NCBI RefSeq assembly: GCF_001050015.1
Contig: NZ_CVTB01000111.1
Span: forward strand, 62,001 to 126,000
Source of the DNA: Mycolicibacterium malmesburyense
GTDB lineage: Bacteria; Actinomycetota; Actinomycetes; Mycobacteriales; Mycobacteriaceae
DNA length: 64,000 bases
Reading direction: 5' to 3'
The notes beneath the pieces were generated by a model. That model had not been told where the DNA came from. It did not search any database and worked only from the letters and a program-made list of their open reading frames with translations. The position numbers and the translations under genes are program-made. Positions within the stretch are counted from its first letter, which is position 1, and the number at the start of each line of letters is the position of its first letter. Shown piece by piece: positions 36,517-44,753 of this stretch.

Positions 36517-37636
36517 CGCAGCGGATCTGCGGCGCGGCCGCCGCGAGCGGGCGCTGGCCCAGATGGAACAACGCGACATCGACATCCTAGTGCTGGGCCG
36601 ACAGGCCAACGTGCGCTACGTGACCGGTGCACCGCAGTTGTGGGTGGCGGGCACGCGGCCGTTCGGACCGATCTGCGAGGTCGTCCGGTCGACCGGGGAG
36701 ATCCACCTCAACAGCACCTGGGATGAGGGCATCCCCGACGAGATCCCACACGACCACCTGTACGGGCTCGCGTGGAATCCGATGACGCTGATCGAGGTGC
36801 TCAAGGCGCTGCCCGGTGCCGCCACCGCCAAACGCGTCGGAACCGACTCGCTGACACCGACATTCGCCCAGCTGCTGCCGATGGCGTTCCCGAACGCCGA
36901 ACTCGTCGACGCCGAACCCGCGCTGCGCGCGGCGCGGCGGATCAAGACCCCCGACGAGATCGCGGTGCTGCGCGGTGCGCTGAGCGTGGCCGAAACGGCG
37001 CTGGACGCGGCCCGCGCGGAGTTGGCGGCCGGAGCCACCGAGAAGTCGTTGACGGGTGCGCTCATGGAGGCGATGGCCGCGGGCGGCGTCACCACGCCCG
37101 CGACCCAGGACGGCGCCTGGGTGACCTCGAAAGATCATCCGTGGCAGCGTGCCCGCGATAACGGGTGCATCGAGGATGGCGACCTGGTTGCGTTCTCCGT
37201 GGGCGTGATGGCTGAGGGGTATCTCGGCGAGGTCGGCCGCACGTGGCCGGTCGGCGACGTCGGGCAATCGGGCGTGCCGATGCTGTACGACCGCTGGAAC
37301 CGCCTGTGGGACAGGCTATTGGACGCCTGCCGACCGGGACGGCCCGCTAGTGACCTGCTCGCCGCCTACGAGGCGGCCGGTGAGCCCCTGCCTGCGATGC
37401 CCGTCGCCCACGGGCTGGGCCTGGGCTATGACCCACCCGTCGTCACCCCCGCTCTGCGGGCGACCATTACCCAAGCGGTACTCGAACCCGGCATGGTGCT
37501 CGCGGTCAGCGGCTACGTCTGGCAGCAGGGCGTGGGTGCGGTCTTCAGCCGAGACGCCGTACACGTCACCGCCGACGGGGCCGAGGTGCTGACCTCCAGT
37601 CCGCTCTGGAGTGGTGCGGGCGTCGGAATCGGTTGA
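36494..37636 (+). CDS. M24-fold protein lacking metal ligands
   Basis: Paralogue of the preceding protein (380 aa) with the same two-domain pita-bread outline, but the metal site is not kept. Aligned on the conserved GRTW and HGxG motifs, the ligands D, D, H, E, E of the first protein correspond to S235, E246, H306, S339 and R353/D354. The histidine is present, as in metal-free creatinase, so it may be a metal-independent hydrolase or a non-catalytic partner of the first protein. The genes overlap by 23 bp, which favours a heteromer. The crotonase gene follows after 6 bp. Confidence 0.85.
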   Translation: MALEILPDAADLRRGRRERALAQMEQRDIDILVLGRQANVRYVTGAPQLWVAGTRPFGPICEVVRSTGEIHLNSTWDEGIPDEIPHDHLYGLAWNPMTLIEVLKALPGAATAKRVGTDSLTPTFAQLLPMAFPNAELVDAEPALRAARRIKTPDEIAVLRGALSVAETALDAARAELAAGATEKSLTGALMEAMAAGGVTTPATQDGAWVTSKDHPWQRARDNGCIEDGDLVAFSVGVMAEGYLGEVGRTWPVGDVGQSGVPMLYDRWNRLWDRLLDACRPGRPASDLLAAYEAAGEPLPAMPVAHGLGLGYDPPVVTPALRATITQAVLEPGMVLAVSGYVWQQGVGAVFSRDAVHVTADGAEVLTSSPLWSGAGVGIG

Positions 37637-37642
37637 CGCAAC

Positions 37643-38593
37643 ATGTCGGACTCCGGGAGTCGGCCCGCCCCTGAGGAAATCGTCCTCTACGAAAAGGATC
37701 CGGCGACCAAGATCGCGACGATCACGTTCAATCGGCCGGAGTACCTGAACGCGCCCACGTCGGCCGCGCGACTGCGGTACGCCGACCTGCTGCGCGGAGC
37801 CACCGTCGACGACGACGTGAAGGTCGTGGTGATCCGCGGCGTCGGAGAGAATCTCGGCAGCGGCGCGGACCTGCCGGAGTTCATGGAGGGTGACGACGAC
37901 GCGCGGCTGGCGGAGCTGCGCGTGGACGATCCGGACGTCGTCTATCCGCCGAAGGAGTCCTTCCGGCACGGCGCGACGATGGGGCAGTGGTACGCCAACG
38001 TCGCGGCGGGCAACCGGGCGTTGCAGGAGCTCAAGAAGATCAGCATCGTCGAGGCCAAGGGCTACTGCTACGGCTGGCACTTCTATCAGTGCGCGGACGC
38101 TGACCTGGTGATCTCCAGCGATGATGCGTTGTTCGGTCATCCGTCGTTCCGGTATTTCGGTTGGGGGCCACGGATGTGGACGTGGGTGATGACCATGGGA
38201 CTGCGGCCGTTCCAGGAGATGGTGTTCACCGGTCGGCCGTTCACCGCCGAGGAGATGTTGGCGTGCAACTTCCTCAACAAGGTGGTGCCCCGTGACCAGC
38301 TCGAGCACGAAGTTGCCAAGTACGCCTACGCGTGCGCACGGAACCGGCCGGTGGACAGCGTCTTTCAGCAGAAGATGTTCTTCGAGGTGGTCAAGCAGTT
38401 CCAGGGCGAGTACCTGGGCAGCTTGCTGTCGGCAATGTTCGAGTCGATGGGCGGCGCGGCGCGACCCGACGGCGACGACTTCATGCTCGCCGACGCGATC
38501 GATGCGGGCCTTGCGGACGCCGTCAACGACAACGACGACAAGTTTCCACCCGAATTCCGGTTGAGCAAGACCAACCGCAGAAAGAAGGACTAG
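37643..38593 (+). CDS. Enoyl-CoA hydratase/isomerase family protein (316 aa)
   Basis: Crotonase-fold protein with FNRPEYLNAPTSAARL, the oxyanion segment ENLGSGADLPEF and KGYCYGWHFYQCADADLVI, followed by HPSFRYFGWGP. It is about 50 residues longer than a standard hydratase because of an insert (about residues 85-115) and a long basic C-terminus ending RRKKD. Glutamates normally used for hydration are not clearly placed, so other crotonase chemistry such as C-C hydrolysis or decarboxylation is possible. It overlaps the next CoA-transferase start by 1 bp and belongs to the P450 operon. Confidence 0.86.
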   Translation: MSDSGSRPAPEEIVLYEKDPATKIATITFNRPEYLNAPTSAARLRYADLLRGATVDDDVKVVVIRGVGENLGSGADLPEFMEGDDDARLAELRVDDPDVVYPPKESFRHGATMGQWYANVAAGNRALQELKKISIVEAKGYCYGWHFYQCADADLVISSDDALFGHPSFRYFGWGPRMWTWVMTMGLRPFQEMVFTGRPFTAEEMLACNFLNKVVPRDQLEHEVAKYAYACARNRPVDSVFQQKMFFEVVKQFQGEYLGSLLSAMFESMGGAARPDGDDFMLADAIDAGLADAVNDNDDKFPPEFRLSKTNRRKKD

Positions 38594-41004
38594 TGCCGGC
38601 GCTGGACGACTACACCATCGTTGACCTGTCGAGCGGCATCGCGGGCGGCTACGCCACCAAACTGCTCGCCGACGGTGGTGCGACGGTGATCAAAGTCGAG
38701 TCGCCGCAAGGTGATCCACTGCGGGCTTGGTCGGCCTCCGGTGCACGCATCGAACCCGGCGGTGACGGGGCCCTGTTCAGCTTCCTGGCCTGTTCGAAAC
38801 ACAGCGTGGTCGTCGACCCGCGCCGCGCCGACGACCTCGACCTGCTGCGCAGGCTGCTGCAGTCGGCCGACGCGGTGGTGTGGTCCCGTGGATCGGAGGT
38901 CGCCGAGCTCGACGAGTTCGGGCCCGCCACGGTCGCCGACGCGTACGGTCACCTGACCGTCACCGCGATCACCCCGTTCGGGCTCGAGGGACCGTGGGCC
39001 GATAAACCCGCCACCGAGTTCACGCTGCAGGCGTGGTCGGGCGGCATCATCGGGCTGGGCCGGGGCGCGCAAGATCGTGCACCGCTGTACGTCGCCGGTC
39101 AGATCGGGGAGTGGCTCGCGGGCGCGTACGCGGCGGCAGGCACCACGGCGGCGCCAGGACTGGTCGACATCTCAATCCTCGAAACCCAGATACTGTGCCT
39201 GACTTACTATTCGGTCTCGTTCAACGACGCGTTGGGACGACCGTTCCGGGACCGCCGTCGGCTGACCGTGCCCGGTGTCGCGTCGGCCGCCGACGGGTTG
39301 GTGGCCCTGGGGTGTGGCACCGCGCAGCAGTGGTTCGACCTGTGCGCGATGGTCGGCCACGACGAGTGGATCGACGAGGGCGGCGACCTGTCGATCACCG
39401 AACAGGCCAACCTCCACGCCGAACAGATCTACGAGTGGGTGAGGGAGAACCGCGTCGAGGACATTCTCGACCTGTCCAGCGCATTCCGAATCCCCAACGC
39501 GCCGGTCGGAAACGGCGCCACCGTCACGGGTTTCGAACAGTTCGTCGAACGCGGCACCTTCGTCGCCAACCCACGCGACGGATTCACCCAGCCCGGAGCG
39601 CCGTACCGCACCACACCCTCGCTGCTGCGCGCGCCGCAACCCGCACCTGAACTCGGCGAGCACACTGAGCTGTATCGCTCGCGAGCGGTACACCAGGGTC
39701 GTGATTCCGCTGAGATGACGACCCTGGTGTCAGTTTCGCGAACACCACAGTTCGACGGTCTACGCGTGCTCGATATGACGAGTTTCTGGGCCGGGCCGTC
39801 GTGCACCCATACACTCGCCCTCCTGGGCGCCGAGGTGATTCACGTCGAGTCGACGGGGCGGCCCGACGGCACCCGGTTGATCGCCGGGGTGCCGCTCACC
39901 GAGGAGCAGTGGTGGGAACGCTCGCCGATCTTCTCCGGATTGAACACCAACAAGAAGAGCGTCACGCTCGACATCCGTTCGGAGCGCGGCGTCGAACTGC
40001 TGCGCAAGTTGATCACGACCTGCGACGTGATCGTCGAGAACTACACCCCACGAGTGCTCGACCAGATCGGCCTCGATTTCGAGGCGGTGCACCGGTTGCG
40101 ACCCGACGCGATCGTGATGCGCATGCCGGGATTCGGGCTCGACGGCCCGTGGCGTGACAAGCCGGCGTTCGCCTACGTGATCGAGGACTGCTCCGGAATC
40201 ACCTGGCTCACCGGCCATCCCGACCAGAACCCGGTCGAGCCGTATTCCGTCGGCGATCCCAACGCGGGTGTGCACGGGCTCAACGCGTTGCTGCTCGCTC
40301 TTGCGCACCGTCGACGGACGGGCGAGGGGGTACGGATCGAGGCGGCGATGGTCGACGCCGCGCTCAACGTCGCCGCCGAACAGGTCATCGAGTACTCGGC
40401 GTATGGAAACCTGCTGCAACGCCAGGGGAACCGGGGACCGACCGCAGCACCGCAGAACCTGTACCGCACCAGTGAGCTCGACGAGTTCGGCCGCCCGGAC
40501 GACTGGGTCGCGATCGCGGTTGCCACCGACGAGCAGTGGGCGGGGCTGGTCGACGCCCTCGGGCAACCCGCATGGGCCACCGACGACATGGCCACGGTCG
40601 AAGGGCGACGCCGCCACCACGACGCCATCGACGAGCATCTGAGCGCGTGGTGCGCCGACCGCGCCGGCGACGAGATCGTCGAGACGCTCTGGGCGGCAGG
40701 GGTTCCGGTCGCCAAGGTGATGCAACCGCACCGCGTCGGCGACCTTCCGCAGCTGGTGTACCGCGGCTTCTACGAGGACGTCGACCATCCGGTCAACCCT
40801 CGCGCGCGACACAGCACGCTGCCGATGCGCATCGCGTCGGTGCGGAGCTTCCATCGCAGTCCCGCACCGCTGCTGGGACAGCACAACCGCGAGGTGCTGA
40901 CCGGACTCGGCCTCGGCGACGAGGACATCGCCGAGCTGGAGGAACAGGGTGTCATCGGGTCGGCCGCCGCGGGTCTCACCATTCGCACGACCAAAACTGG
41001 TTGA
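38593..41004 (+). CDS. Double-domain family III CoA-transferase (803 aa fusion)
   Basis: Two complete CaiB/BaiF-type domains in one chain (about residues 1-370 and 390-800). The N-terminal half begins YTIVDLSSGIAGGYATKLLA and ends near APQPAPELG. The second starts FDGLRVLDMTSFWAGPSCTH. The second half keeps the catalytic aspartate (D555, in GDPNAGVHGL), while the first reads QIGEWLAGAYAA, with Glu173 where the Asp is expected. Family III enzymes work as interlocked dimers, so the fusion may form a single-chain pseudo-dimer with one normal active site. GTG start. It should activate or transfer CoA to the product of the P450/hydrolase steps. Confidence 0.9.
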   Translation: MPALDDYTIVDLSSGIAGGYATKLLADGGATVIKVESPQGDPLRAWSASGARIEPGGDGALFSFLACSKHSVVVDPRRADDLDLLRRLLQSADAVVWSRGSEVAELDEFGPATVADAYGHLTVTAITPFGLEGPWADKPATEFTLQAWSGGIIGLGRGAQDRAPLYVAGQIGEWLAGAYAAAGTTAAPGLVDISILETQILCLTYYSVSFNDALGRPFRDRRRLTVPGVASAADGLVALGCGTAQQWFDLCAMVGHDEWIDEGGDLSITEQANLHAEQIYEWVRENRVEDILDLSSAFRIPNAPVGNGATVTGFEQFVERGTFVANPRDGFTQPGAPYRTTPSLLRAPQPAPELGEHTELYRSRAVHQGRDSAEMTTLVSVSRTPQFDGLRVLDMTSFWAGPSCTHTLALLGAEVIHVESTGRPDGTRLIAGVPLTEEQWWERSPIFSGLNTNKKSVTLDIRSERGVELLRKLITTCDVIVENYTPRVLDQIGLDFEAVHRLRPDAIVMRMPGFGLDGPWRDKPAFAYVIEDCSGITWLTGHPDQNPVEPYSVGDPNAGVHGLNALLLALAHRRRTGEGVRIEAAMVDAALNVAAEQVIEYSAYGNLLQRQGNRGPTAAPQNLYRTSELDEFGRPDDWVAIAVATDEQWAGLVDALGQPAWATDDMATVEGRRRHHDAIDEHLSAWCADRAGDEIVETLWAAGVPVAKVMQPHRVGDLPQLVYRGFYEDVDHPVNPRARHSTLPMRIASVRSFHRSPAPLLGQHNREVLTGLGLGDEDIAELEEQGVIGSAAAGLTIRTTKTG

Positions 41005-41012
41005 CTCGAGCC

Positions 41013-41849
41013 GTGGCCATTGATCCGTCGGACATCCTGCTGACCGGGCGCGTCGCTGTCATCACGGGCGGAGGCGCGGGAATCGGCAGGGGAATCGCCG
41101 AAGGACTCGCGGCATTCGGTGCGTCCGTCGCGATCTGGGAGCGCGACCCCGATACCTGCGCGGCGACCGCCGAAAGCCTTGGCAGAATTGCCGGCTCGGC
41201 CGGCGGGAGCGCGCTGGGCATCGTCGCCGATGTGCGCGACAGCGCCCAGGTCGACGCCGCGCTCGGCACCACGGTCAGCGAACTCGGCGAGGTGTCGATC
41301 CTGGTCAACAACGCCGGCGGGGTGTTCTACTCGCCGATGCTCGAGACCACCGAGAACGGTTGGGATGCGCTGTACAAGGCCAATCTGCGGCATGTGCTGC
41401 TGTGCACGCAGCGGGTGGCGCGCCGTCTCGTCGAGGCGGGCAGCCCCGGCAGCGTCATCAACGTGACGTCGATCGAAGGTGTGCGCGCCGCACCGGGATA
41501 CGCCGCGTACGCCGCGGCCAAGGCCGGCGTCATCAACTACACCCAGACCGCGGCGTTCGAGCTCTCACCGCACGGCATCCGCGTCAACGCGCTCGCCCCG
41601 GACCTCACGCTGACCGAGGGACTGATGCAGATCGCCGACGGCACGCTGCGGCCCGACGTCGCACCGGGCATACCGATGGGCAGGCCGGGACATGTCGACG
41701 AGATCGCCGGGGCCGCAGTGTTTCTCGCGTCCGACCTGGCCGGTTACATCACCGGTCAGACGATCCATGTCGACGGCGGGACCCAGGCCGCGGGCGGCTG
41801 GTATCACCATCCGCAGACCGGCAGGCCGACGCTCGGGCCCCCGGGGTGA
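41013..41849 (+). CDS. Short-chain dehydrogenase (278 aa)
   Basis: SDR with the cofactor motif TGGGAGIGRGIA, NNAGGVF and the catalytic residues in NVTSIEGVRAAPGYAAYAAAK. The C-terminal extension after HVDGGTQAAGG is WYHHPQTGRPTLGPPG. The GTG start is chosen because it follows the upstream stop by 8 bp and gives a family-typical N-terminus; the longer upstream frame lies inside the CoA-transferase. Last gene of the TetR-P450 operon, followed by a hairpin terminator shared with the convergent SDR. The substrate is unknown. Confidence 0.88.
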   Translation: MAIDPSDILLTGRVAVITGGGAGIGRGIAEGLAAFGASVAIWERDPDTCAATAESLGRIAGSAGGSALGIVADVRDSAQVDAALGTTVSELGEVSILVNNAGGVFYSPMLETTENGWDALYKANLRHVLLCTQRVARRLVEAGSPGSVINVTSIEGVRAAPGYAAYAAAKAGVINYTQTAAFELSPHGIRVNALAPDLTLTEGLMQIADGTLRPDVAPGIPMGRPGHVDEIAGAAVFLASDLAGYITGQTIHVDGGTQAAGGWYHHPQTGRPTLGPPG

Positions 41850-41850
41850 T

Positions 41851-41893
41851 TTCGGTGCACTACCGCTCGCTGAGCGACTGGAAGTGCACCGAA
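41851..41893. terminator. Hairpin between convergent genes (bidirectional terminator)
   Basis: The arms TTCGGTGCACT (41851-41861) and AGTGCACCGAA (41883-41893) are perfectly complementary, and the loop holds a second small palindrome, TCGCTGAGCGA. It occupies the gap between the stops of two convergent SDR genes. Confidence 0.7.
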
Positions 41894-41903
41894 ACCGCCG
41901 GGG

Positions 41904-42746
41904 TCAGTGCGCCCAGCCGGCCGCGGACTGCTCGTCGAAGGTGCGGTCGATGCGCTCGAAGCGGCGGCGGATCGAGCCGCGGGCCGCGTTGTGTGGCAGC
42001 ACGTAGAGCCGGTTGGCCTCGATCGCGTCGGCGGTCAGGCGGGCCACCTCGTCGACGTTGAGCACGGAGTCGTCGCTCGGGTCCGACGCCAACTGCTGGA
42101 CCGTGTCGGCGGGCGACGGCGTGGCCGGGCCGTAGTCGTCGCTGCGCACGCGTTCGGTGTTGGCCAGCAGGTTGGTGTCGACGATCATCGGACACAGCAC
42201 CGTCACGCCGATCCCGTTGCCGCGCACCTCCCGCGACAACGTCTCCGCGAGCGCGACGACGCCGTACTTGGCCACGCAATAGGGCCCCAGCCCGACGTTG
42301 GGGATCAGCCCGGCGAACGACGACGTGAACGCGATGTGGCTGTCGGCCTCCTGTGCGATCAACCGCGGCAGGAACGCCTCGACGCCGTGGATCGGCCCCC
42401 ACAGGTCGACGTCGATCACGAAGCGCCAGTCGTCATGGCTGGTCTCGACGATCGGGCCGGCGTAGGCGATCCCGGCGTTGTTGAACACCAGATGCACGTC
42501 GCCGAACACCCCGAAAGCCTCGTCGGCCAACCGGTTGACGTCGTCGAGCTTTCGCACGTCGCACACCACGCCGTGCGCGTCGACGCCATCGCTGCGCAGA
42601 TCGGCCACCGCGCGGTCGAGCGCCGTCGAATCGATATCGCTGAGCATGATGCGCGCCCCGCGTCGGGCGAACTCCTGCGCGGCGGCGAAACCGATTCCGC
42701 TCGCGCCGCCGGTGATGACCGCCGCACGTCCGTTGAACGTCTCCAC
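41904..42746 (-). CDS. Short-chain dehydrogenase (280 aa)
   Basis: SDR with TGGASGIGFAAAQEFA, NNAGIAYAGP, a serine in TSSFAGLIPNVGLGPYCVAK with Tyr and Lys, and a C-terminal helical tail (about 230-280) rich in arginine. The extended tail and VVCDVRKLDDV resemble mycobacterial SDRs of the Rv0765c/Rv3085 kind. GTG start. It lies 18 bp downstream of the epimerase gene on the same strand and is likely cotranscribed with it. The reaction is unknown. Confidence 0.88.
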   Translation of the reverse strand: METFNGRAAVITGGASGIGFAAAQEFARRGARIMLSDIDSTALDRAVADLRSDGVDAHGVVCDVRKLDDVNRLADEAFGVFGDVHLVFNNAGIAYAGPIVETSHDDWRFVIDVDLWGPIHGVEAFLPRLIAQEADSHIAFTSSFAGLIPNVGLGPYCVAKYGVVALAETLSREVRGNGIGVTVLCPMIVDTNLLANTERVRSDDYGPATPSPADTVQQLASDPSDDSVLNVDEVARLTADAIEANRLYVLPHNAARGSIRRRFERIDRTFDEQSAAGWAH

Positions 42747-42764
42747 CCGTCGAAGACTAGGCCG

Positions 42765-43850
42765 TCAGGACAGATCGCGGGGCTGATCCCACGCGGGCTC
42801 GCCGAGCCGGGCGCGGATCGCGGACCACGGGTCGGCGTACCGCCCCGGCGTGTTGCGGTATGCGCCACGGCGTTCGAGGATCGCGCGCAGCAGCGGCGCA
42901 ACCGGAGTCAGCAAGCGCATCAGGTGACGCGTGACGCCCGCGTTGGCGGCGGCCTCGGCCTGCATGTCGGGCCACGAGTAATGCTGGAACCGCAACGCTT
43001 CCTGTGCGCGCGTCGTGTCCATCCAATCGGTGACGAACCACGTGTCGTCCCGCTCGGGGTCCCCGGGCCTGCCGGGCGGCAACACCCCGGGCAGGCCGCG
43101 GGCTGCCGCCAGCGCCGCGCCCACATCGCCCTGGCGGATCCTGTGCGAGTCGTCGCCGGCGATCAGCAGGATCTCCCCGACAACGTCGGCGGTGGTCGCC
43201 GCGGCGAAGGCCCACGCGACATCGCGGACATCGACAGTGTGCAATCGGCCGTCGGTCGGAAGGAGGCTCTCGAAGTACAAGGCGTCGGCGCTCATCGGCA
43301 TCGCGTTGGGATCGGTGCTCAACACACCACCGAGACGCAGCACCACCCACGGCAGTTTCGAGGCCCGCACGATCGCCTCGGCCTCCGCCTTGGTGCCGCT
43401 GTACAGATCGCACGGCCGCATCGGGTCATCGGCCCGCACGGGCGCGCTCGCCGTGTGGGGGTTGCGCGCACCGTAGACCGCGTTGCTCGACGCCTGGACG
43501 AAGCGCGGCGGTGTCGGCTGTTGTTCGGCGATGCGCACCAGCGTGGCGGTGGCGTCGACGTTGACGCGCCGCGCGAGCTTCGGGTTCTTGTAGATGGGTG
43601 GCGGGATCACGGCGGCCAGATGAATGATCGCCTCGGGCGCGACGTCGGAGACCAGTTGCTGCACGGACGCCTCGTCGGTCAGGTCGGTCCACCGCACGGT
43701 GGCGCCCCGCGGCAGCTTCGCCTGTGCTTTCCTGTTGGCCGGGGTGTCCAGATCGGCCACCACGACGGTGCGTCCGAGCTCGGCCAGCCTGCGTACGGTC
43801 GCCGAACCCACCAGGCCGAAGCCGCCGGTCACCAGTACCGTCCCCGCCAT
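42765..43850 (-). CDS. NAD-dependent epimerase/dehydratase family protein
   Basis: Extended SDR of about 361 residues. It has the Rossmann motif VTGGFGLVGSATVRRLAE, HLAAVIPP, SSNAVYGARN and the catalytic YSGTKAEAE (YxxxK). Nucleotide-sugar epimerases and 3beta-hydroxysteroid dehydrogenases share this pattern; the loop VRADDPMRPCDLYS does not decide between them. The ATG at 43850 has a strong GGGAGGCG ribosome site and is preferred to an in-frame ATG at 43877 that falls within the shared promoter element. It is divergent from the acyltransferase gene. Confidence 0.87.
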   Translation of the reverse strand: MAGTVLVTGGFGLVGSATVRRLAELGRTVVVADLDTPANRKAQAKLPRGATVRWTDLTDEASVQQLVSDVAPEAIIHLAAVIPPPIYKNPKLARRVNVDATATLVRIAEQQPTPPRFVQASSNAVYGARNPHTASAPVRADDPMRPCDLYSGTKAEAEAIVRASKLPWVVLRLGGVLSTDPNAMPMSADALYFESLLPTDGRLHTVDVRDVAWAFAAATTADVVGEILLIAGDDSHRIRQGDVGAALAAARGLPGVLPPGRPGDPERDDTWFVTDWMDTTRAQEALRFQHYSWPDMQAEAAANAGVTRHLMRLLTPVAPLLRAILERRGAYRNTPGRYADPWSAIRARLGEPAWDQPRDLS

Positions 43851-43866
43851 TACGCCTCCCACCTGC

Positions 43867-43903
43867 GAATATGACATTCTCTTTTTACGAAAGTAGCATA
43901 TTC
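43867..43903. promoter_or_regulatory. Promoter/operator element with ATTCTC and CATATTC blocks
   Basis: GAATATG (43867) and CATATTC (43897) form the ends of an imperfect palindrome. In the plus direction, ATGACA and TAGCAT (43871-43876, 43894-43899) are 17 bp apart. The spacer (TTCTC, TTTTACG, AAAGT) closely matches the repeats at 3907 and 4016, implying the same regulator. Confidence 0.5.
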
Positions 43904-43943
43904 ACGTGGTGGGGAGGTCGGGCGCGGGTATGACTGATGCGGC

Positions 43944-44750
43944 ATGAGTAGCAACGGGGCACAAAAGCCGGAAGTCGCGAAATGGGATCCCGCGTTCACG
44001 CGCGGCATCGTCAACACGGTCGGTCCACTCATCAAGCGCTACTTCCGCGCCGAAGTGCGCGATCTGGACGCCATGCCTCCCGCCGGGGGAGCGCTACTGG
44101 TGTCCAACCACTCGGGCGGGATGCTCACCCCCGATGTCCTCGTCTTCGCACCGGCCTTTTATGCGAAGTTCGGCTTCGACCGCCCCGTGTACACGCTGGG
44201 GCACGACGCCATCTTCGTCGGGCCCGTCGGCACGCTGCTGCGCCGTGCCGGGGTGATCGGCGCCAACCGGGAGAACGCGGCCAAGGCATTGCGCGAGGGC
44301 GCGGTGGTCCTGGTCTTCCCCGGCGGCGACTACGACTCCTACCGGCCGACGTTCTCCGAGAACGTGATCGACTTCGCCGGCCGCACGGGGTACGTGCGCA
44401 CCGCGATCGACGCCGGCGTCCCGATCGTGCCGATGGTGTCGACCGGCGCCCAGGAGACGCAACTGTTTCTCGCGCGTGGCGACTCGATCGCCCGACGCAT
44501 CGGGCTCAAGCGGCTGCGCGCCGAGATCCTGCCGATCAGTGTCGGGTTCCCCTTCGGGCTGTCGGTGTTCTTCCCGCCGAACCTCCCGCTGCCCGCGAAG
44601 ATCACCACGCGGGTGTTGGCGCCGATTAACGTGGTCGAGCAGTTCGGGGAGGACCCGGACGTGAAGGAGGTCGACGCGCACGTGCGTTCGGTTATGCAGG
44701 CCGCGCTCGACGAGTTGGCCACGGAACGCCGGTTCCCGGTGCTGGGCTGA
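43944..44750 (+). CDS. PlsC-like lysophospholipid/diacylglycerol acyltransferase
   Basis: Acyltransferase of 268 residues that probably acylates a glycerolipid at the membrane. It shows the histidine motif SNHSGGMLTPDVLVF, GHDAIFVGPVGTLLRRAGVI and the FPGGDYDSYRP motif typical of the MGAT-like branch of the family. The strict HxxxxD spacing is not met (the Asp is eight residues after the His), as in that branch. No ribosome site stands before this ATG, and a 13-codon open frame (43906-43947) overlaps it by ATGA. It is followed 3 bp later by a FadD gene, consistent with lipid synthesis or remodelling. Confidence 0.85.
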   Translation: MSSNGAQKPEVAKWDPAFTRGIVNTVGPLIKRYFRAEVRDLDAMPPAGGALLVSNHSGGMLTPDVLVFAPAFYAKFGFDRPVYTLGHDAIFVGPVGTLLRRAGVIGANRENAAKALREGAVVLVFPGGDYDSYRPTFSENVIDFAGRTGYVRTAIDAGVPIVPMVSTGAQETQLFLARGDSIARRIGLKRLRAEILPISVGFPFGLSVFFPPNLPLPAKITTRVLAPINVVEQFGEDPDVKEVDAHVRSVMQAALDELATERRFPVLG

Positions 44751-44753
44751 GCC

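Noticed and set aside
41907..43874. A 655-codon open frame on the plus strand
   Set aside because: It is antisense to the SDR and epimerase genes, has arginine-, glycine- and histidine-rich composition typical of high-GC shadow frames, and shows no domain motif.
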